A DNA stretch of 31,852 nt from Bacteroidales bacterium (GTDB lineage: Bacteria > Bacteroidota > Bacteroidia > Bacteroidales > Bacteroidaceae). Shown here one piece after another: positions 6,123-14,860 of the stretch (position 1 is its first letter; every line of letters begins with the position of its first letter). The stretch is from NCBI GenBank assembly GCA_004558535.1, contig SFCP01000029.1, forward strand, positions 1 through 31,852. The letters run 5' to 3'. A program made the translations under genes and the position numbers. The notes beneath the pieces were generated by a model that saw only the letters and a program-made list of their open reading frames with translations, was not told where the DNA came from and did no database searches.

Positions 6123-7022
6123 TTATTTCTCCACGTTGATGGCGTTGCTGCCGATCATCTGTCCGTCTACGAAGATGTGGGCAGAGTACTGGCCGGCGCT
6201 GAGGAACTCGCTGACGTCGACGTAGAGCGTCACGTGCTGTTCCTGTCCCGTGTATTCGATGGTCTTGACGGCCGAGTATTCGATGCTACGTCCCTCGTAT
6301 TCGAAATTGCCCGAGGGAGCGGCCACCTGTTTGTTGGGTTTCATCAGCCGCACGTAGACTTTGCGGTTGCCAGCTTGTGCCGTGACGTTGCGGGTGATGG
6401 TAAAGGAAATGCTGAAGCGTTTGATGTCCTTGCTCTTGCGTGCAGCCTTTCCGTTTTTCTTGAGTGGCTGGATGGTGATGCCTGTGGCGTTGAGCTGGGC
6501 GGCTATGGCCACGCGTTCGGTCAGGTCGGCGTTGCGTTCGCTGATGGAGCTGTTTTCGCGGCGTGTGCGGTCAGCCTCTTCCAGTGCCGCGTCGCGCTCT
6601 CCGATGAGGGCCTGGTTGAGTTGTTGCAGCGAGTCGACCTGACGGATGTAGTCGCGGAGCACGGCGCGCACCGTGTTGAGTTCGCGCTTCAGGCGCAGGA
6701 TTTCCGCGGCACTGGTCGCTTTCAGGTTTTTCAGCTCCTCCATCAGTTGCTGCGCCCGCCTTTGTTCGGCATCAAGTCGTGCCACGAGGGAATCGTCGCG
6801 GATGCCTTTTTTCATTTCGCCGTATTGAGCGGCAAACTGGGCGTATTCGTTTTCCATTTCGCGGCGGTCCATTTCGGCCAGCTGCCGCAGGTCTTCCAAC
6901 TCCTTGTTCTTCTCTTCGAGCTGCTTCTCGGCATCCGATTTACAGCCGGTCCATGTGCCGGCCATTAGGAGGAGTCCGCACAGCGTAAGCAGGAAATAGG
7001 GTTTGATTCTCATCCGTTGCAT
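6123..7022 (-). CDS. Coiled-coil lipoprotein of unknown function
   Basis: 299 aa. The N-terminus has a basic n-region, a hydrophobic core (YFLLTLCGLLLMAG) and a lipobox-like TGC at about residue 25-27, so it is probably a lipoprotein anchored through Cys27 (the -3 residue Trp is atypical). Residues 30-175 are a long charged, heptad-like coiled coil (EEKNKELEDLRQLAEM and onward). Residues 180-299 form a globular beta-rich domain with no membrane segment, ending SNAINVEK. The ATG at 7013 (MRIKPYF) is an equally good start. The protein resembles Bacteroidota periplasmic coiled-coil proteins with no assigned role. It lies 105 bases downstream of ilvE on the same strand, without an obvious promoter of its own, so the two may be co-transcribed. 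Confidence 0.8.
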   Translation of the reverse strand: MQRMRIKPYFLLTLCGLLLMAGTWTGCKSDAEKQLEEKNKELEDLRQLAEMDRREMENEYAQFAAQYGEMKKGIRDDSLVARLDAEQRRAQQLMEELKNLKATSAAEILRLKRELNTVRAVLRDYIRQVDSLQQLNQALIGERDAALEEADRTRRENSSISERNADLTERVAIAAQLNATGITIQPLKKNGKAARKSKDIKRFSISFTITRNVTAQAGNRKVYVRLMKPNKQVAAPSGNFEYEGRSIEYSAVKTIEYTGQEQHVTLYVDVSEFLSAGQYSAHIFVDGQMIGSNAINVEK

Positions 7023-7127
7023 TTTGTTTAGGTGGTTTCTGTGAGCAAACTCAGTGCTGCTTTGTGGAAACCGGGTGGGTGTTAGGTGAGTAGGGGCGCT
7101 CGGGGCGGCGTTCTGTCGGCTGTCCGT

Positions 7128-8153
7128 TCAGTCCAAATCCAGCACTTCCACCCAACCGTGCTTGTCGGGCTGGATACCATACTGGATGTCGCGGTACAGG
7201 TGGTAGAGCCGTTCGCACACAGGTCCGGGTTGGCCGTCTTTGCTGATGACGTAGCTCTTGCCGGTGTCGAGATCGTCAATCTTGCCGATGGGGCTGATGA
7301 CGGCTGCCGTGCCGCAGGCGCCGGCTTCCTCGAACGTGTCGAGTTCTTCGACGGGGATGGGTCGGCACTCCACCGCCATGCCCAGGTCGCGGGCCAGTTG
7401 CTGCAGCGAGCGGTTGGTGATGCTGGGCAGGACGGAGGTAGATTTCGGCGTCACGTAAGTATTGTTCTTGATACCAAAGAAGTTGGCGGCGCCGCATTCT
7501 TCGATGTAGCGTTTTTCCTTGGCGTCCAGGTAAAATTCGCAGGAATATCCCTTGTCGTGTGCCAGTTTGTTGGCCAACAGACTGGCTACATAGTTGCTGC
7601 CCACCTTGTAGGCGCCGGTGCCCAGCGGCGCTGCGCGGTCGTACTGTCGCACGATGGCGTAGTTGTTCGTGGCGAAGCCGCCCTTGAAGTAGGGACCTAC
7701 GGGACTGACAAACATCACGCAGAGATATTCGTCGGCGGCGCGTACGCCTACCTGTGCGCCGGTGCCGATGATGAGCGGGCGGATGTAGAGCGAAGCACCA
7801 CTTTCGTAGGGCGGGATAAGGCGTGTGTTGAGGCTGATGACCCGGCGCACCATCTCACAGAAGCGTTCGGTGGGCAGTTCGGGCATCAGGATGCCGCGAC
7901 AGGTGTTTTGCAGGCGCTCAGCGTTGGCTTGCATGCGAAAGATGCGCACTTTGCCGTCGGGGCAACGGAAGGCTTTCAGCCCCTCGAAGCCCTCCTGGCT
8001 GTAGTGCAGGCAGGTAGCTGCCATGTGAATGTTGATGGTGTCCGACGAAGTGACTTCCACTTCTCCCCACCGGCCGTTGCGGTAATAGCAACGTACGTTA
8101 TAATCCGAAGGCACATAGCCGAAAGGCAAATTTGCCCAGTCTAATTGCTGCAT
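7128..8153 (-). CDS. ilvE: Branched-chain amino acid aminotransferase
   Basis: A 341-aa fold-type IV PLP enzyme, catalysing transamination between 2-oxoglutarate/glutamate and leucine, isoleucine or valine, the last step of branched-chain amino acid synthesis. The PLP lysine lies in GAYKVGSNYVAS (about 191-202). Other family marks are HYSQEGFEGLKAFR near the N-terminus, SLYIRPLIIGTG, the EECGAANFFGI segment after the catalytic core, and EAGACGTAAVISPIG near the C-terminus. I chose the ATG at 8153 (MQQLDWANLPFGYVP) because family members begin here; the open frame extends about 46 codons upstream without conservation. A -7 box lies 75 bases upstream. Confidence 0.95.
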   Translation of the reverse strand: MQQLDWANLPFGYVPSDYNVRCYYRNGRWGEVEVTSSDTINIHMAATCLHYSQEGFEGLKAFRCPDGKVRIFRMQANAERLQNTCRGILMPELPTERFCEMVRRVISLNTRLIPPYESGASLYIRPLIIGTGAQVGVRAADEYLCVMFVSPVGPYFKGGFATNNYAIVRQYDRAAPLGTGAYKVGSNYVASLLANKLAHDKGYSCEFYLDAKEKRYIEECGAANFFGIKNNTYVTPKSTSVLPSITNRSLQQLARDLGMAVECRPIPVEELDTFEEAGACGTAAVISPIGKIDDLDTGKSYVISKDGQPGPVCERLYHLYRDIQYGIQPDKHGWVEVLDLD

Positions 8154-8475
8154 ACTGTTTTTGTTTGGTTGAATTATTCGGTTGGTGGCCGCGGGACTAT
8201 CGCCTTGCGAAAGCCGTGAAGCCGCAGCAAAATTACACAATAAATGCGATATGTGCTCTTTTGCCCCTTTTATTTTTCCCGCGCGGGCCACGCAGCAAGC
8301 CGCCGCTTCGGACTGCTTCGGGACCGGATGGGATGTAAAAAGGCGGGGAAAGCCGTGGCAGACAGGATATTATTTCGTACTTTTGCACGGTGGCTTTGCA
8401 GCAGGGCTTCATCCGCCCCGCCTTGACAGCGCAAGGCACTTGCTTGAAAATAACCTGACTAACGATAAAACGCTT
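8154..8475. promoter_or_regulatory. Divergent promoter region between ilvE and a T9SS cargo gene
   Basis: No gene. Minus-strand TAATTTTG (8235-8228) is the likely -7 box of ilvE. Plus-strand TACTTTTG (8378-8385) is the likely -7 box of the gene at 8476, leaving a ~85-nt leader. Both fit TAnnTTTG exactly; clear -33 boxes are not visible. Confidence 0.6.
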
Positions 8476-9885
8476 ATGAGAAAAACTTTACTTGTACAGG
8501 CTTTTTGCCTCTTGGCAGGGCTGATGGCACAGGTGTGCGTGGCCCAGAAGACCGTGACAGTCTACACCATTGACGGCGATAGTGAACTTTTTGAAATCTT
8601 TGCAGGTACGGCTGTGCACGGCGTCTCGCCCAATGGCCGCTATGCCGTGGGTAGCGACCGCGATTACTCGCAGATGAGCTTCTTGTGGGACCGCGAGACG
8701 GGCCAGTTCACGCTTATTACCGGTTCGCTGGGCGACTGTTCGAACGCACTGGCTGTCAATGACGACGGCACCGTGGTCGGTTACTTCGATTACGACAACA
8801 ACGGCGAGGTGAGTGAGGGACAGACGGCTTATTCCATCCCCGGCGTGTGGAAGGACGGCACGTGGACCGCACTCGAGCTGGAGACGCCGATGACGCTGGG
8901 CACTTACAATGGCGAGGCCAACACGATCTCTGCCGACGGCCGCGTCATAACGGGCTATGTCAACGGCCGCTATTACATCAAGAACGAGAATGGCGTCATC
9001 ATCGGCGAGTCGGCCAAGCTGCGTCCCGCCGTTTGGATCGACGGCGTGCTGCAACCGATGGAGGACCAGCCGAGCACGGACGAAATAGGTCAGGGTATGT
9101 ACTCCGTATCTGCTTCGGCCGACGGAAAAGTAATGGCCGGACTGTACGACCATCCCAGCGGCTCGCGCGCCCCGGTATGCTGGATTGACGGCAAGATGAC
9201 CTACATCTATGGCGATACGGACATAGATGTCGACAATGACAAGTACTTCTTTGACGGCTACGTGGGAACGGTCAGCCCGAACGGCAAATATGTATGCGGT
9301 TACTGGGACCCGACGGGCAGTGTTGACATGAGCCAGATTGTAGCTTTTGTATATAACACCGAGACGGGGGAAAAGGAGGAAATCTCGGATTTTCCCATAG
9401 CCAGCGTGGTGACAGACGACCATACCGTCTTCGGAGGTTCTCCCAGCTGGGACGGCGTGTATGTCAAGTCCCCGGAGTTTACCGGCACATTGGCCAAATA
9501 TCTGACGGACGTCGTGGGCGTTACCGCTCCGAGCAACCTGCCCGACGTCATGATAAGTGTCAGCAAGGACAAGAAGACCTTGGGCGGCTGGTCGCTGAGC
9601 GTGACGGATCTTGGCCCCATGATGATGCCCACCATCGTGGTTATCAACGACCCCGATGATACGGGTATTAACTCCGCCACCGCCGACAGGGGTCCTCTCA
9701 GCCTGCATGATGGCATCTGCGAAGCCGCCAATGCTGCCCGCATCGACGTTTACGACGCTGCCGGACGCTTGCTGCGCGGCCACGAGGGCCACACGATGGA
9801 CCTGTCGGGACTGACGGGCAACGTGGTGGTCAAAGCCACGTTTGTCAAGGGTGGCAGCTGCTCTACAAGTGTTGTGCTGAAATAA
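8476..9885 (+). CDS. Secreted beta-propeller-like protein with T9SS sorting domain
   Basis: 469 aa. A signal peptide (MRKTLLVQAFCLLAGLMAQVCVAQ, about 1-24) is followed by repeated short blades of the HAF/extracellular-repeat kind, for example VHGVSPNGRYAVGSD, ALAVNDDGTVVGYFD, ISADGRVITGYVNG and VSPNGKYVCGYWD. These suggest a propeller. The last ~75 residues form a type A T9SS C-terminal sorting domain, with IDVYDAAGRLLRG, a central DLSGL, and a final VVLK. The protein should cross the inner membrane by Sec and the outer membrane by T9SS, with release or attachment at the cell surface. The cargo function is unknown. The start is the ATG that opens the signal peptide; the open frame extends upstream across the promoter and is not used. 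It is followed by a second T9SS cargo gene. Confidence 0.85.
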   Translation: MRKTLLVQAFCLLAGLMAQVCVAQKTVTVYTIDGDSELFEIFAGTAVHGVSPNGRYAVGSDRDYSQMSFLWDRETGQFTLITGSLGDCSNALAVNDDGTVVGYFDYDNNGEVSEGQTAYSIPGVWKDGTWTALELETPMTLGTYNGEANTISADGRVITGYVNGRYYIKNENGVIIGESAKLRPAVWIDGVLQPMEDQPSTDEIGQGMYSVSASADGKVMAGLYDHPSGSRAPVCWIDGKMTYIYGDTDIDVDNDKYFFDGYVGTVSPNGKYVCGYWDPTGSVDMSQIVAFVYNTETGEKEEISDFPIASVVTDDHTVFGGSPSWDGVYVKSPEFTGTLAKYLTDVVGVTAPSNLPDVMISVSKDKKTLGGWSLSVTDLGPMMMPTIVVINDPDDTGINSATADRGPLSLHDGICEAANAARIDVYDAAGRLLRGHEGHTMDLSGLTGNVVVKATFVKGGSCSTSVVLK

Positions 9886-9888
9886 CAA

Positions 9889-9974
9889 AGGAGGAGACCT
9901 CCTCTATATAAATAAGGAGCAAACGCGCCCTGTGCCCCGCCGCCGGCGGAGAGGCAGGACCCGTTTGCTCTTTT
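9889..9974 (+). terminator. Hairpin pair and rho-independent terminator between two T9SS cargo genes
   Basis: A short stem AGGAGG-AGA-CCTCCT (9889-9903) comes right after the stop codon. A second stem, GAGCAAACG (9917-9925) with CGTTTGCTC (9962-9970), follows and leads into TTTT. The inner part of the second hairpin is GC-rich and also partly paired. I see no TAnnTTTG box between this and the next ATG at 10008, so the downstream gene may depend on read-through. Confidence 0.75.
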
Positions 9975-10007
9975 CCTTATCCTAAAAAAATACCGAACAG
10001 ACTTCCT

Positions 10008-11975
10008 ATGCACCTTTTGAAAACATCCCTCCTCGCAGCCGGCTTTTGCCTTTTCGCAGCCGGCACCTACGGCCAATCGGCCGGGACTTCCTCCGACGCC
10101 TTCATGCCGGGGGACTGCGACTTGTACGTCTGCGATTTCCAAGATCTCAACCGGACAAAAACATTGGTGAGTTGCTACGACCTCTCGGGCAATACGCCCA
10201 CTGCTGACATGCAGAGCGTGGGCTTTGCCGTGGGCAAGGCTTGGTTGCTCAAGCTGAAGGACGACTATGCCTCCACCAATTATTATGCCGGATGCACCTC
10301 CGCGTTCACACCGGCTGGCCGCGCCAACGCCTGGATGGTGACGACGCCCATCCAAATCCCCTCGACGGGCTGCTCCCTCTCGTGGAAATCGGAATCCTAC
10401 GAACCTACCGCGCCCGATGGGCTGAGGGTTTTCGTCTCGACGCAGGGCGGTAACCCCGAAACGGACTTTACGGACGAGCCAGTATGGCAAACCGAGGCCG
10501 AAAGTGCCGGCGCGTCAAACAATCTGGACGGAGAGTGGAACGAGCACAGCCTGTCGCTCGACGCCTATGCCGGCCAAACCATTTGGATAGCCTTTGTCAA
10601 TCAGACTTACAATGGCCTGATCCTCTGCATCGACGACATCCGCGTAAGTTTCGACGCTGCATTTACCGTGGAAAGCGGGCTGCCCGACATGACCACCGAA
10701 ACCGAGCTGCCCGTCCGGGGCACACTCTTGGCCGAAAGTGACATCAGCGCCTTTACCGCTTACTTCCGCGACGCAACGGGCCGTACCGTTTCGGCTACTT
10801 TCGACGGTTTGTCGCTTCACGACGGCGATGCCTACGAATTTTCCCTGCCCGCCACCCTGCCGCTCGCCGATGAGGGCCACTACGTCGGCTACGACCTGTG
10901 GGCCGCAGTAGAGGGGACGGTTGCCGTGGGCGTCAGCGACTCCACGGTGCGCACCCCCTTTGTGCCTGGCAAGCGTGTCGTCATCGAGGAGGGCACGGGC
11001 GCCTGGTGCGGCTGGTGTCCGTTGGGCATCCTGGCCATCGAAAATCTGCAGGCGGTCTACCCTGATAATTTTATCCCCATTGCCGTCCACAATGACGATG
11101 CCATGACGGTGGCCGATTACGACAGCGGATTGCGCTTCCCTACCTTCCCCATGGGCCTTGTCAACCGCAGTGAGTACGCCTATCCCATGCGCGACGAGGC
11201 GGGGCATTACTACTTCGACGGCACGGGTACTTTCCTCAATGCTGCACGCCGTGCACTGCGCCGCACGCCCATGGCGCGAGTGTCCGTGTCGGAGGCTGCT
11301 CTCAAGGGTGGGGATGTCCACATTTCCGCCGAGGTGGCATTTGCCGTGCAGCCCTCTGCCGGCGATTACCGGGTGGCCTATGTGTTGACCGAGGACTCGG
11401 TGGTGGGCAGCAATGTCATCCAATCGAATTACCTGGCCGACTATGCGATCGAGGAGTTCGGACGCTTTGGCCGTGGCGGCGAATGTGGTTCGAAATACCT
11501 GCGCAATTATCTCTACATGGACGTGGCCCGCTGTATCGCACCCTCCTTTACGGGCGACAGCGAGGCCCTGCCCGATGCACCGCAGGCCGGTAGCGCCTAC
11601 GCTGTGAGCGAGGTCATCCCCGGTGATGGCTTTACCGTGGCCGACAAGTCCCATCTGCATGCCATTGTACTGTTGATCGACGGCACTACCGGCCACATCA
11701 TCACCGCCGAAAAGGCGTCCGTGGCCTACGACCCCAAGGAGGACACCGGCATCGACGCAGTGACCAATCCTGCAGCCGGGTTGCAGCTCATGCCCGCGGG
11801 CCTGCTGCAGCTGCCGCAGGGTACGACGGCCGTCTGGGTCTACGGTGCCGACGGCCGCTGCGTGCTGCGTGCCGGCCAAGCGGCTTCTGTCGACCTCTCC
11901 GGCCTGTCCCGCGGCATCTATGTGGTGCGTTGCAGCGTGAACGGGCGGACTTTGGAGCAGAAGGTCCTGCGATAG
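10008..11975 (+). CDS. Secreted adhesin-like protein with Omp28/thioredoxin-like domain and T9SS sorting domain
   Basis: 655 aa. The signal peptide is about 1-22 (ending AGTYGQ). Residues ~25-215 resemble a cleaved-adhesin/choice-of-anchor jelly roll (SLSWKSESYEP, LDAYAGQTIWIAFVN, LILCIDDIRVSF). Residues ~320-560 resemble the Omp28 family: EEGTGAWCGWCPLG carries a CxxC pair at Cys334 and Cys337, set like a thioredoxin active site, followed by IAVHNDDAM and FPTFPMGLVNR. The C-terminal ~75 residues are a T9SS sorting domain (VWVYGADGRCVLR, LSGLSRGIYVVR, final QKVLR). The expected location is the cell surface or the medium. A disulfide or redox role is plausible from the CxxC but not shown. It lies in tandem with the preceding T9SS cargo gene and ends before a bidirectional terminator. 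Confidence 0.85.
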   Translation: MHLLKTSLLAAGFCLFAAGTYGQSAGTSSDAFMPGDCDLYVCDFQDLNRTKTLVSCYDLSGNTPTADMQSVGFAVGKAWLLKLKDDYASTNYYAGCTSAFTPAGRANAWMVTTPIQIPSTGCSLSWKSESYEPTAPDGLRVFVSTQGGNPETDFTDEPVWQTEAESAGASNNLDGEWNEHSLSLDAYAGQTIWIAFVNQTYNGLILCIDDIRVSFDAAFTVESGLPDMTTETELPVRGTLLAESDISAFTAYFRDATGRTVSATFDGLSLHDGDAYEFSLPATLPLADEGHYVGYDLWAAVEGTVAVGVSDSTVRTPFVPGKRVVIEEGTGAWCGWCPLGILAIENLQAVYPDNFIPIAVHNDDAMTVADYDSGLRFPTFPMGLVNRSEYAYPMRDEAGHYYFDGTGTFLNAARRALRRTPMARVSVSEAALKGGDVHISAEVAFAVQPSAGDYRVAYVLTEDSVVGSNVIQSNYLADYAIEEFGRFGRGGECGSKYLRNYLYMDVARCIAPSFTGDSEALPDAPQAGSAYAVSEVIPGDGFTVADKSHLHAIVLLIDGTTGHIITAEKASVAYDPKEDTGIDAVTNPAAGLQLMPAGLLQLPQGTTAVWVYGADGRCVLRAGQAASVDLSGLSRGIYVVRCSVNGRTLEQKVLR

Positions 11976-12004
11976 AAATCCCCATATACCTATTCATATA
12001 AAGA

Positions 12005-12038
12005 GGGTGTAGCCAGCATGAAAATATTGGCTACACCC
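12005..12038. terminator. Bidirectional terminator between convergent genes
   Basis: A perfect 11-bp stem GGGTGTAGCCA (12005-12015) with TGGCTACACCC (12028-12038) and a 12-nt loop. The tail is TTAAAT on plus and TCTTTATAT on minus. It serves the T9SS cargo gene (+) and the symporter gene (-). Confidence 0.75.
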
Positions 12039-12123
12039 TTAAATATTACGTCAGAGTGGTCAGGCTGCAAACCCTTATCCGATGGCGATGCAGGGCAGAT
12101 TGGCTATGCTGACGTACCGCTTT

Positions 12124-13507
12124 TTATGCCGCTGAATGCCCGCAGGTCAGTCCCCGCCGCCTGCCTCCCGTCAGCCACAGGCCGAGGAAGGTCAACAGTC
12201 CGTTGAGCATGAGCAATTCATAGCCGAAGGTGTAGCCCCACCACAGGGGGGCGAAGTGGTCCAACAGTCCGCAGACGACGGGCGCGGCCACTGCCACCGC
12301 CGGAATCAGGCGATCCGAGGCCGCGCGGCGGGTAAACATGCCATAGGCGTAGAGACCGAGCAGCGGACCATAGGTGTAGGAGGCCAGACGATAGATTAAG
12401 TCGATGACGGTGCCGCTCCCCGCAGCATAAAATACGAGTACGCAGCACAGGAATGCGGCGGCCATCAGCACATGTACCCTGCGCCGCACGGCATTCCGCA
12501 TCGGCTCGCTGAGGCCACGCTCCTCCAGGCGCAGCAGGTCTACGCAGCAGGACGTGGTCAGCGCGGTCAGCGCCGAATCGGCGCTGGAAAACGCTGCGGC
12601 CACCAGTCCGATGCTGAACGGCACGACGACCCACATGCCCAGTGCGCCCGAGGCAACTACTGTGGGCAGCAAGGCGTCGCCCCGCTCGGGCACAGCGATG
12701 CCTTGCGCCTCGCACACGGCGTACAGCAGGATGCCCAGTGCCAGGAAAAGCAGGTTGACGGGCACGAAGCACAGACCATAGGCGCACATGTCCTTTTGCG
12801 CCTCGCGCAACGTGCGGCAGGTCAGGTTTTTCTGCATCATGTCCTGGTCCAGTCCCGTCATGACGATGACGATGAATACGCCGCTCAGGAATTGCCGCCA
12901 GAATGCCTGTGGCGAGGTGCTGTTCCATTCAAAAATCCGGCTCATCGGCGATTGGCGCACGGCCTCGACCACACCGCCGAAGCCCAGGCCCAACACATCG
13001 GCGGACATCCATAGCAATCCCGCGGCGGCCAGCAGCAGGCAGGCGGTCTGCAGCGCATCTGTCCGGACCAGTGTGGCGATGCCGCTCCGCCGTGTGTAGA
13101 GCCAGATGAGCAGGAGGGTCATTACTGCCGTCACGGGATAGGGCAGGCCGAGGGGGGCTGCGACAAACTGGTGGAGCACCAGGCAGGCCAAGTACAGACG
13201 TGCTGCTGCCCCGGTCAGTTTGCTGAGCAGGAAAAACAGTGCGCCGGTGCGGTGGGCCCGCCGGCCGAAGCGCAGGGACAGGTAGCCGTAGATGCTGGTC
13301 AGCCGCAGGCGGTAATAGAGCGGCAGCAGCAGAAAGGCCACGGCGGCGTAGCCGAAGCAGAAGCCCAGACACATTTGCAGATACGTCATGCCCGAACTGC
13401 CCACCCAGCCCGGCACGGAAATCAGCGAGACGCCGGCCGCGCGAAAGCCACAGCAGGGCGACAAAGTAAATGGCCATCGTGGCCAGCATAATCCATCCGT
13501 GCAACAT
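12124..13507 (-). pseudogene. Sodium:solute symporter gene with internal deletion and frameshift
   Basis: SSS-family (SLC5-like) sodium-coupled transporter. The natural start is the ATG at 13507, giving MLHGWIMLATMAIYFVALLWLSR, which is TM1. At about 13435 this frame must shift to continue as GVSLISVPGWVGSSGMTYLQM. From there the frame is intact to 12124, with strong family blocks (TGLDQDMMQKNL, AAFSSADSALTALTTS) and a full set of membrane segments. The family normally has about 30 residues between TM1 and the ISVPG motif (a loop with SNDAFFR-like sequence and the start of TM2). These are absent and the reading frame is off, so the lesion is a small deletion plus frameshift. The long uninterrupted frame through 13584 has an unrelated N-terminus and is misleading. 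The product is probably non-functional. A sequencing error alone would not explain the missing codons. Confidence 0.75.
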
Positions 13508-13581
13508 AGCGAGAATCTTTTAGGCGTGCGACACCAGCCCGTCGGGCACAGGCCCGGCGTGCGGCTTCCCCATATTGTCCG

Positions 13582-13599
13582 CAAAGGTACCTATTTTTG
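13582..13599. promoter_or_regulatory. Back-to-back -7 boxes upstream of the symporter gene
   Basis: Minus-strand TACCTTTG (13589-13582) lies 75 bases before the symporter start. Plus-strand TATTTTTG (13592-13599) points the other way, toward the 3' end of higA, with no plus gene behind it. Confidence 0.45.
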
Positions 13600-13635
13600 T
13601 CCGTTGGCTCCGTTTGCTTGCCCAGAGCCTATGTG

Positions 13636-13954
13636 TCAGAGTTCGGACGCGAATTTTCTGATGCGGGCCAGCCGCTGCGCGAGGGTCTTGTTCCGCCTTG
13701 CGGTGGTCAGGTTGTAGTCAGCCTGTGTCTTTATCCAGATTTCGGCTTCTATCATATTCTGTGGACACCGGGCGTTTGCCGTTCAGTACTTCGTTGAGCG
13801 CGGTGTAGGGAATGCCTGTCTGTTCTGCCAGTTTCTTTTGTGTGATGCCACGGCAACCGATTTCCTCCTTGATCATCTCGCCCGGGTGTATGGGTACTGA
13901 CGGTTCCAGGTTATTGGCTATCATTTTGGGGTCAACTCCCCTTCGTGTAATCAT
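13636..13954 (-). pseudogene. higA: HigA-type antitoxin gene, frameshifted by a small deletion
   Basis: The N-terminal part encodes a clear HigA antitoxin: IHPGEMIKEEIGCRGITQKKLAEQTGIPYTALNEVLNGKRPVSTEY, an HTH_3 (Xre-type) fold that binds DNA and neutralises HigB. After STEY the frame runs into DRSRNLDKDTG and a stop at 13718. The expected continuation is found in another frame, EAEIWIKTQADYNL through RIRKFASEL, with a stop at 13636-13638. About ten codons between STEY and EAEIW, present in family members, are missing. So the lesion is a small deletion that also shifts the frame. The shortened product keeps the helix-turn-helix but loses its C-terminal helices. Starts at 13954 or 13924 (MIANNLEP) are both possible. 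Confidence 0.8.
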
Positions 13955-13961
13955 GACTTCG

Positions 13962-14276
13962 TTATTTATAGTGGTTGGGAAACTCTAATATATTGCACAC
14001 GGTGACGATCGTTTCTGTGCCTTGCTCCGCGACAGTAAATTCTATACGGTATTGCTTGTTCACTCTTATGGAGGAGATGCCCGCCTTGTCGCCGCTTAGT
14101 ACTTCATAATGCAGGGAATGCACGGTAAACAGGGCACGTATGTTGCTTGCACCGAGCAGGTAGCGGATACAGATTTGTTATTTGCGTATGACTTCCGGTT
14201 GAAACCGGTGTTTCTTGTCGCCTTTTCCGTTTTCGTAGAGTTCCCGCAAATAGTCTTTGTCGAAAGTTACAATCGT
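13962..14276 (-). pseudogene. higB: HigB/RelE-type toxin gene, inactivated by a nonsense codon and loss of the start
   Basis: Read on the minus strand this is a full-length (104-codon) HigB-like mRNA interferase frame: TIVTFDKDYLRELYENGKGDKKHRFQPEVIRK, stop, QICIRYLLGASN..., then LHYEVLSGDKAGISSIRVNKQYRIEF and ending CNILEFPNHYK. Two lesions are visible. The expected ATG is ACG (14276-14274), and a TAA at 14180-14178 interrupts the frame where family members usually have Tyr (VRKY). No indel is needed to align the rest. It lies 7 bases upstream of the higA remnant, the usual higBA order. Toxin loss before or together with antitoxin loss is the safe order of decay. Confidence 0.8.
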
Positions 14277-14460
14277 GGGCCTGCCGTTTGTGCTGCAAAG
14301 GTAGTAATTTGTTTCCTGTTCTTCACGAAAAAAGTGAATTTTTGGGCGGAGAAGTTGAGCCCCCGGGCCACCCTCGCGGAAAATGCCGGGGCATGGGGCT
14401 GCGCACGGGCTTAGGCAGCCTGCGGACTCCTCTTTTCGGAGGGTATTCCCGCCCTCAACT

Positions 14461-14735
14461 TTAACGTTTTTAACCTTCCGAAACACCTACAAAGGAGGTA
14501 GTCCATCACGAAGTCCTACCTATTTTTAATTACATAGGACTTGGAAAAAACTAAGTCCTATGTAATTTCAACTAAGTCCTGCCTAATTTTGCGGAAATCG
14601 CACCTGTTTTCCCCTGCAAGTGGGATAAAAAAAGGGAGAAAGCCGCTTGTGGACGGGCTTTCTCCATTTCCTCACGACAAAGATACGACATTTTTTCGCG
14701 AAATCCAAATCGGCCTCTTCGCGTTTTAACATTTC
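14461..14735. repeat. Intergenic repeat family R3, copy 2
   Basis: The left block is TTAACGTTTTTAACCTTCC (14461-14479). Degenerate 21-bp units start at 14511, 14532, 14553, 14574 and 14595, with consensus AAGTCCTNNNTAATTTT. Because one unit is inverted, a perfect 15-bp inverted repeat arises (14528-14542 with 14553-14567). The hairpin stem GGAGAAAGCC (14635-14644) pairs with GGCTTTCTCC (14656-14665) across an 11-nt loop GCTTGTGGACG. A 72-bp right block follows, containing GAAATCC and CGTTTTAACATTTC, which aligns without gaps to copy 3. On the minus strand TATCTTTG (14685-14678) precedes the hairpin, and a T-run follows it. Confidence 0.7.
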
Positions 14736-14852
14736 GGCGCCGCCCTGCCCGGTGCGTGCGTCCGCGGCTTTCGGACGGCTGTGTGCTGCCTAAATATTAT
14801 TAAAAGCGAGGGGCGAACGGTCGCGGAGGTTGCGGAAACGAAGATTTCTGCC

Positions 14853-14860
14853 TACTTTTG
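14853..14860 (+). promoter_or_regulatory. Bacteroidota-type -7 box
   Basis: TACTTTTG fits TAnnTTTG and lies 24 bases before the ATG at 14885, giving a short leader. The -33 box is weak (TTGC near 14830). Confidence 0.6.

Noticed and set aside
13508..13584. Upstream extension of the symporter frame (MRTIWGSRTPGL...)
   Set aside because: It is unrelated to the SSS family and crosses the promoter; the true N-terminus lies in another frame from 13507.
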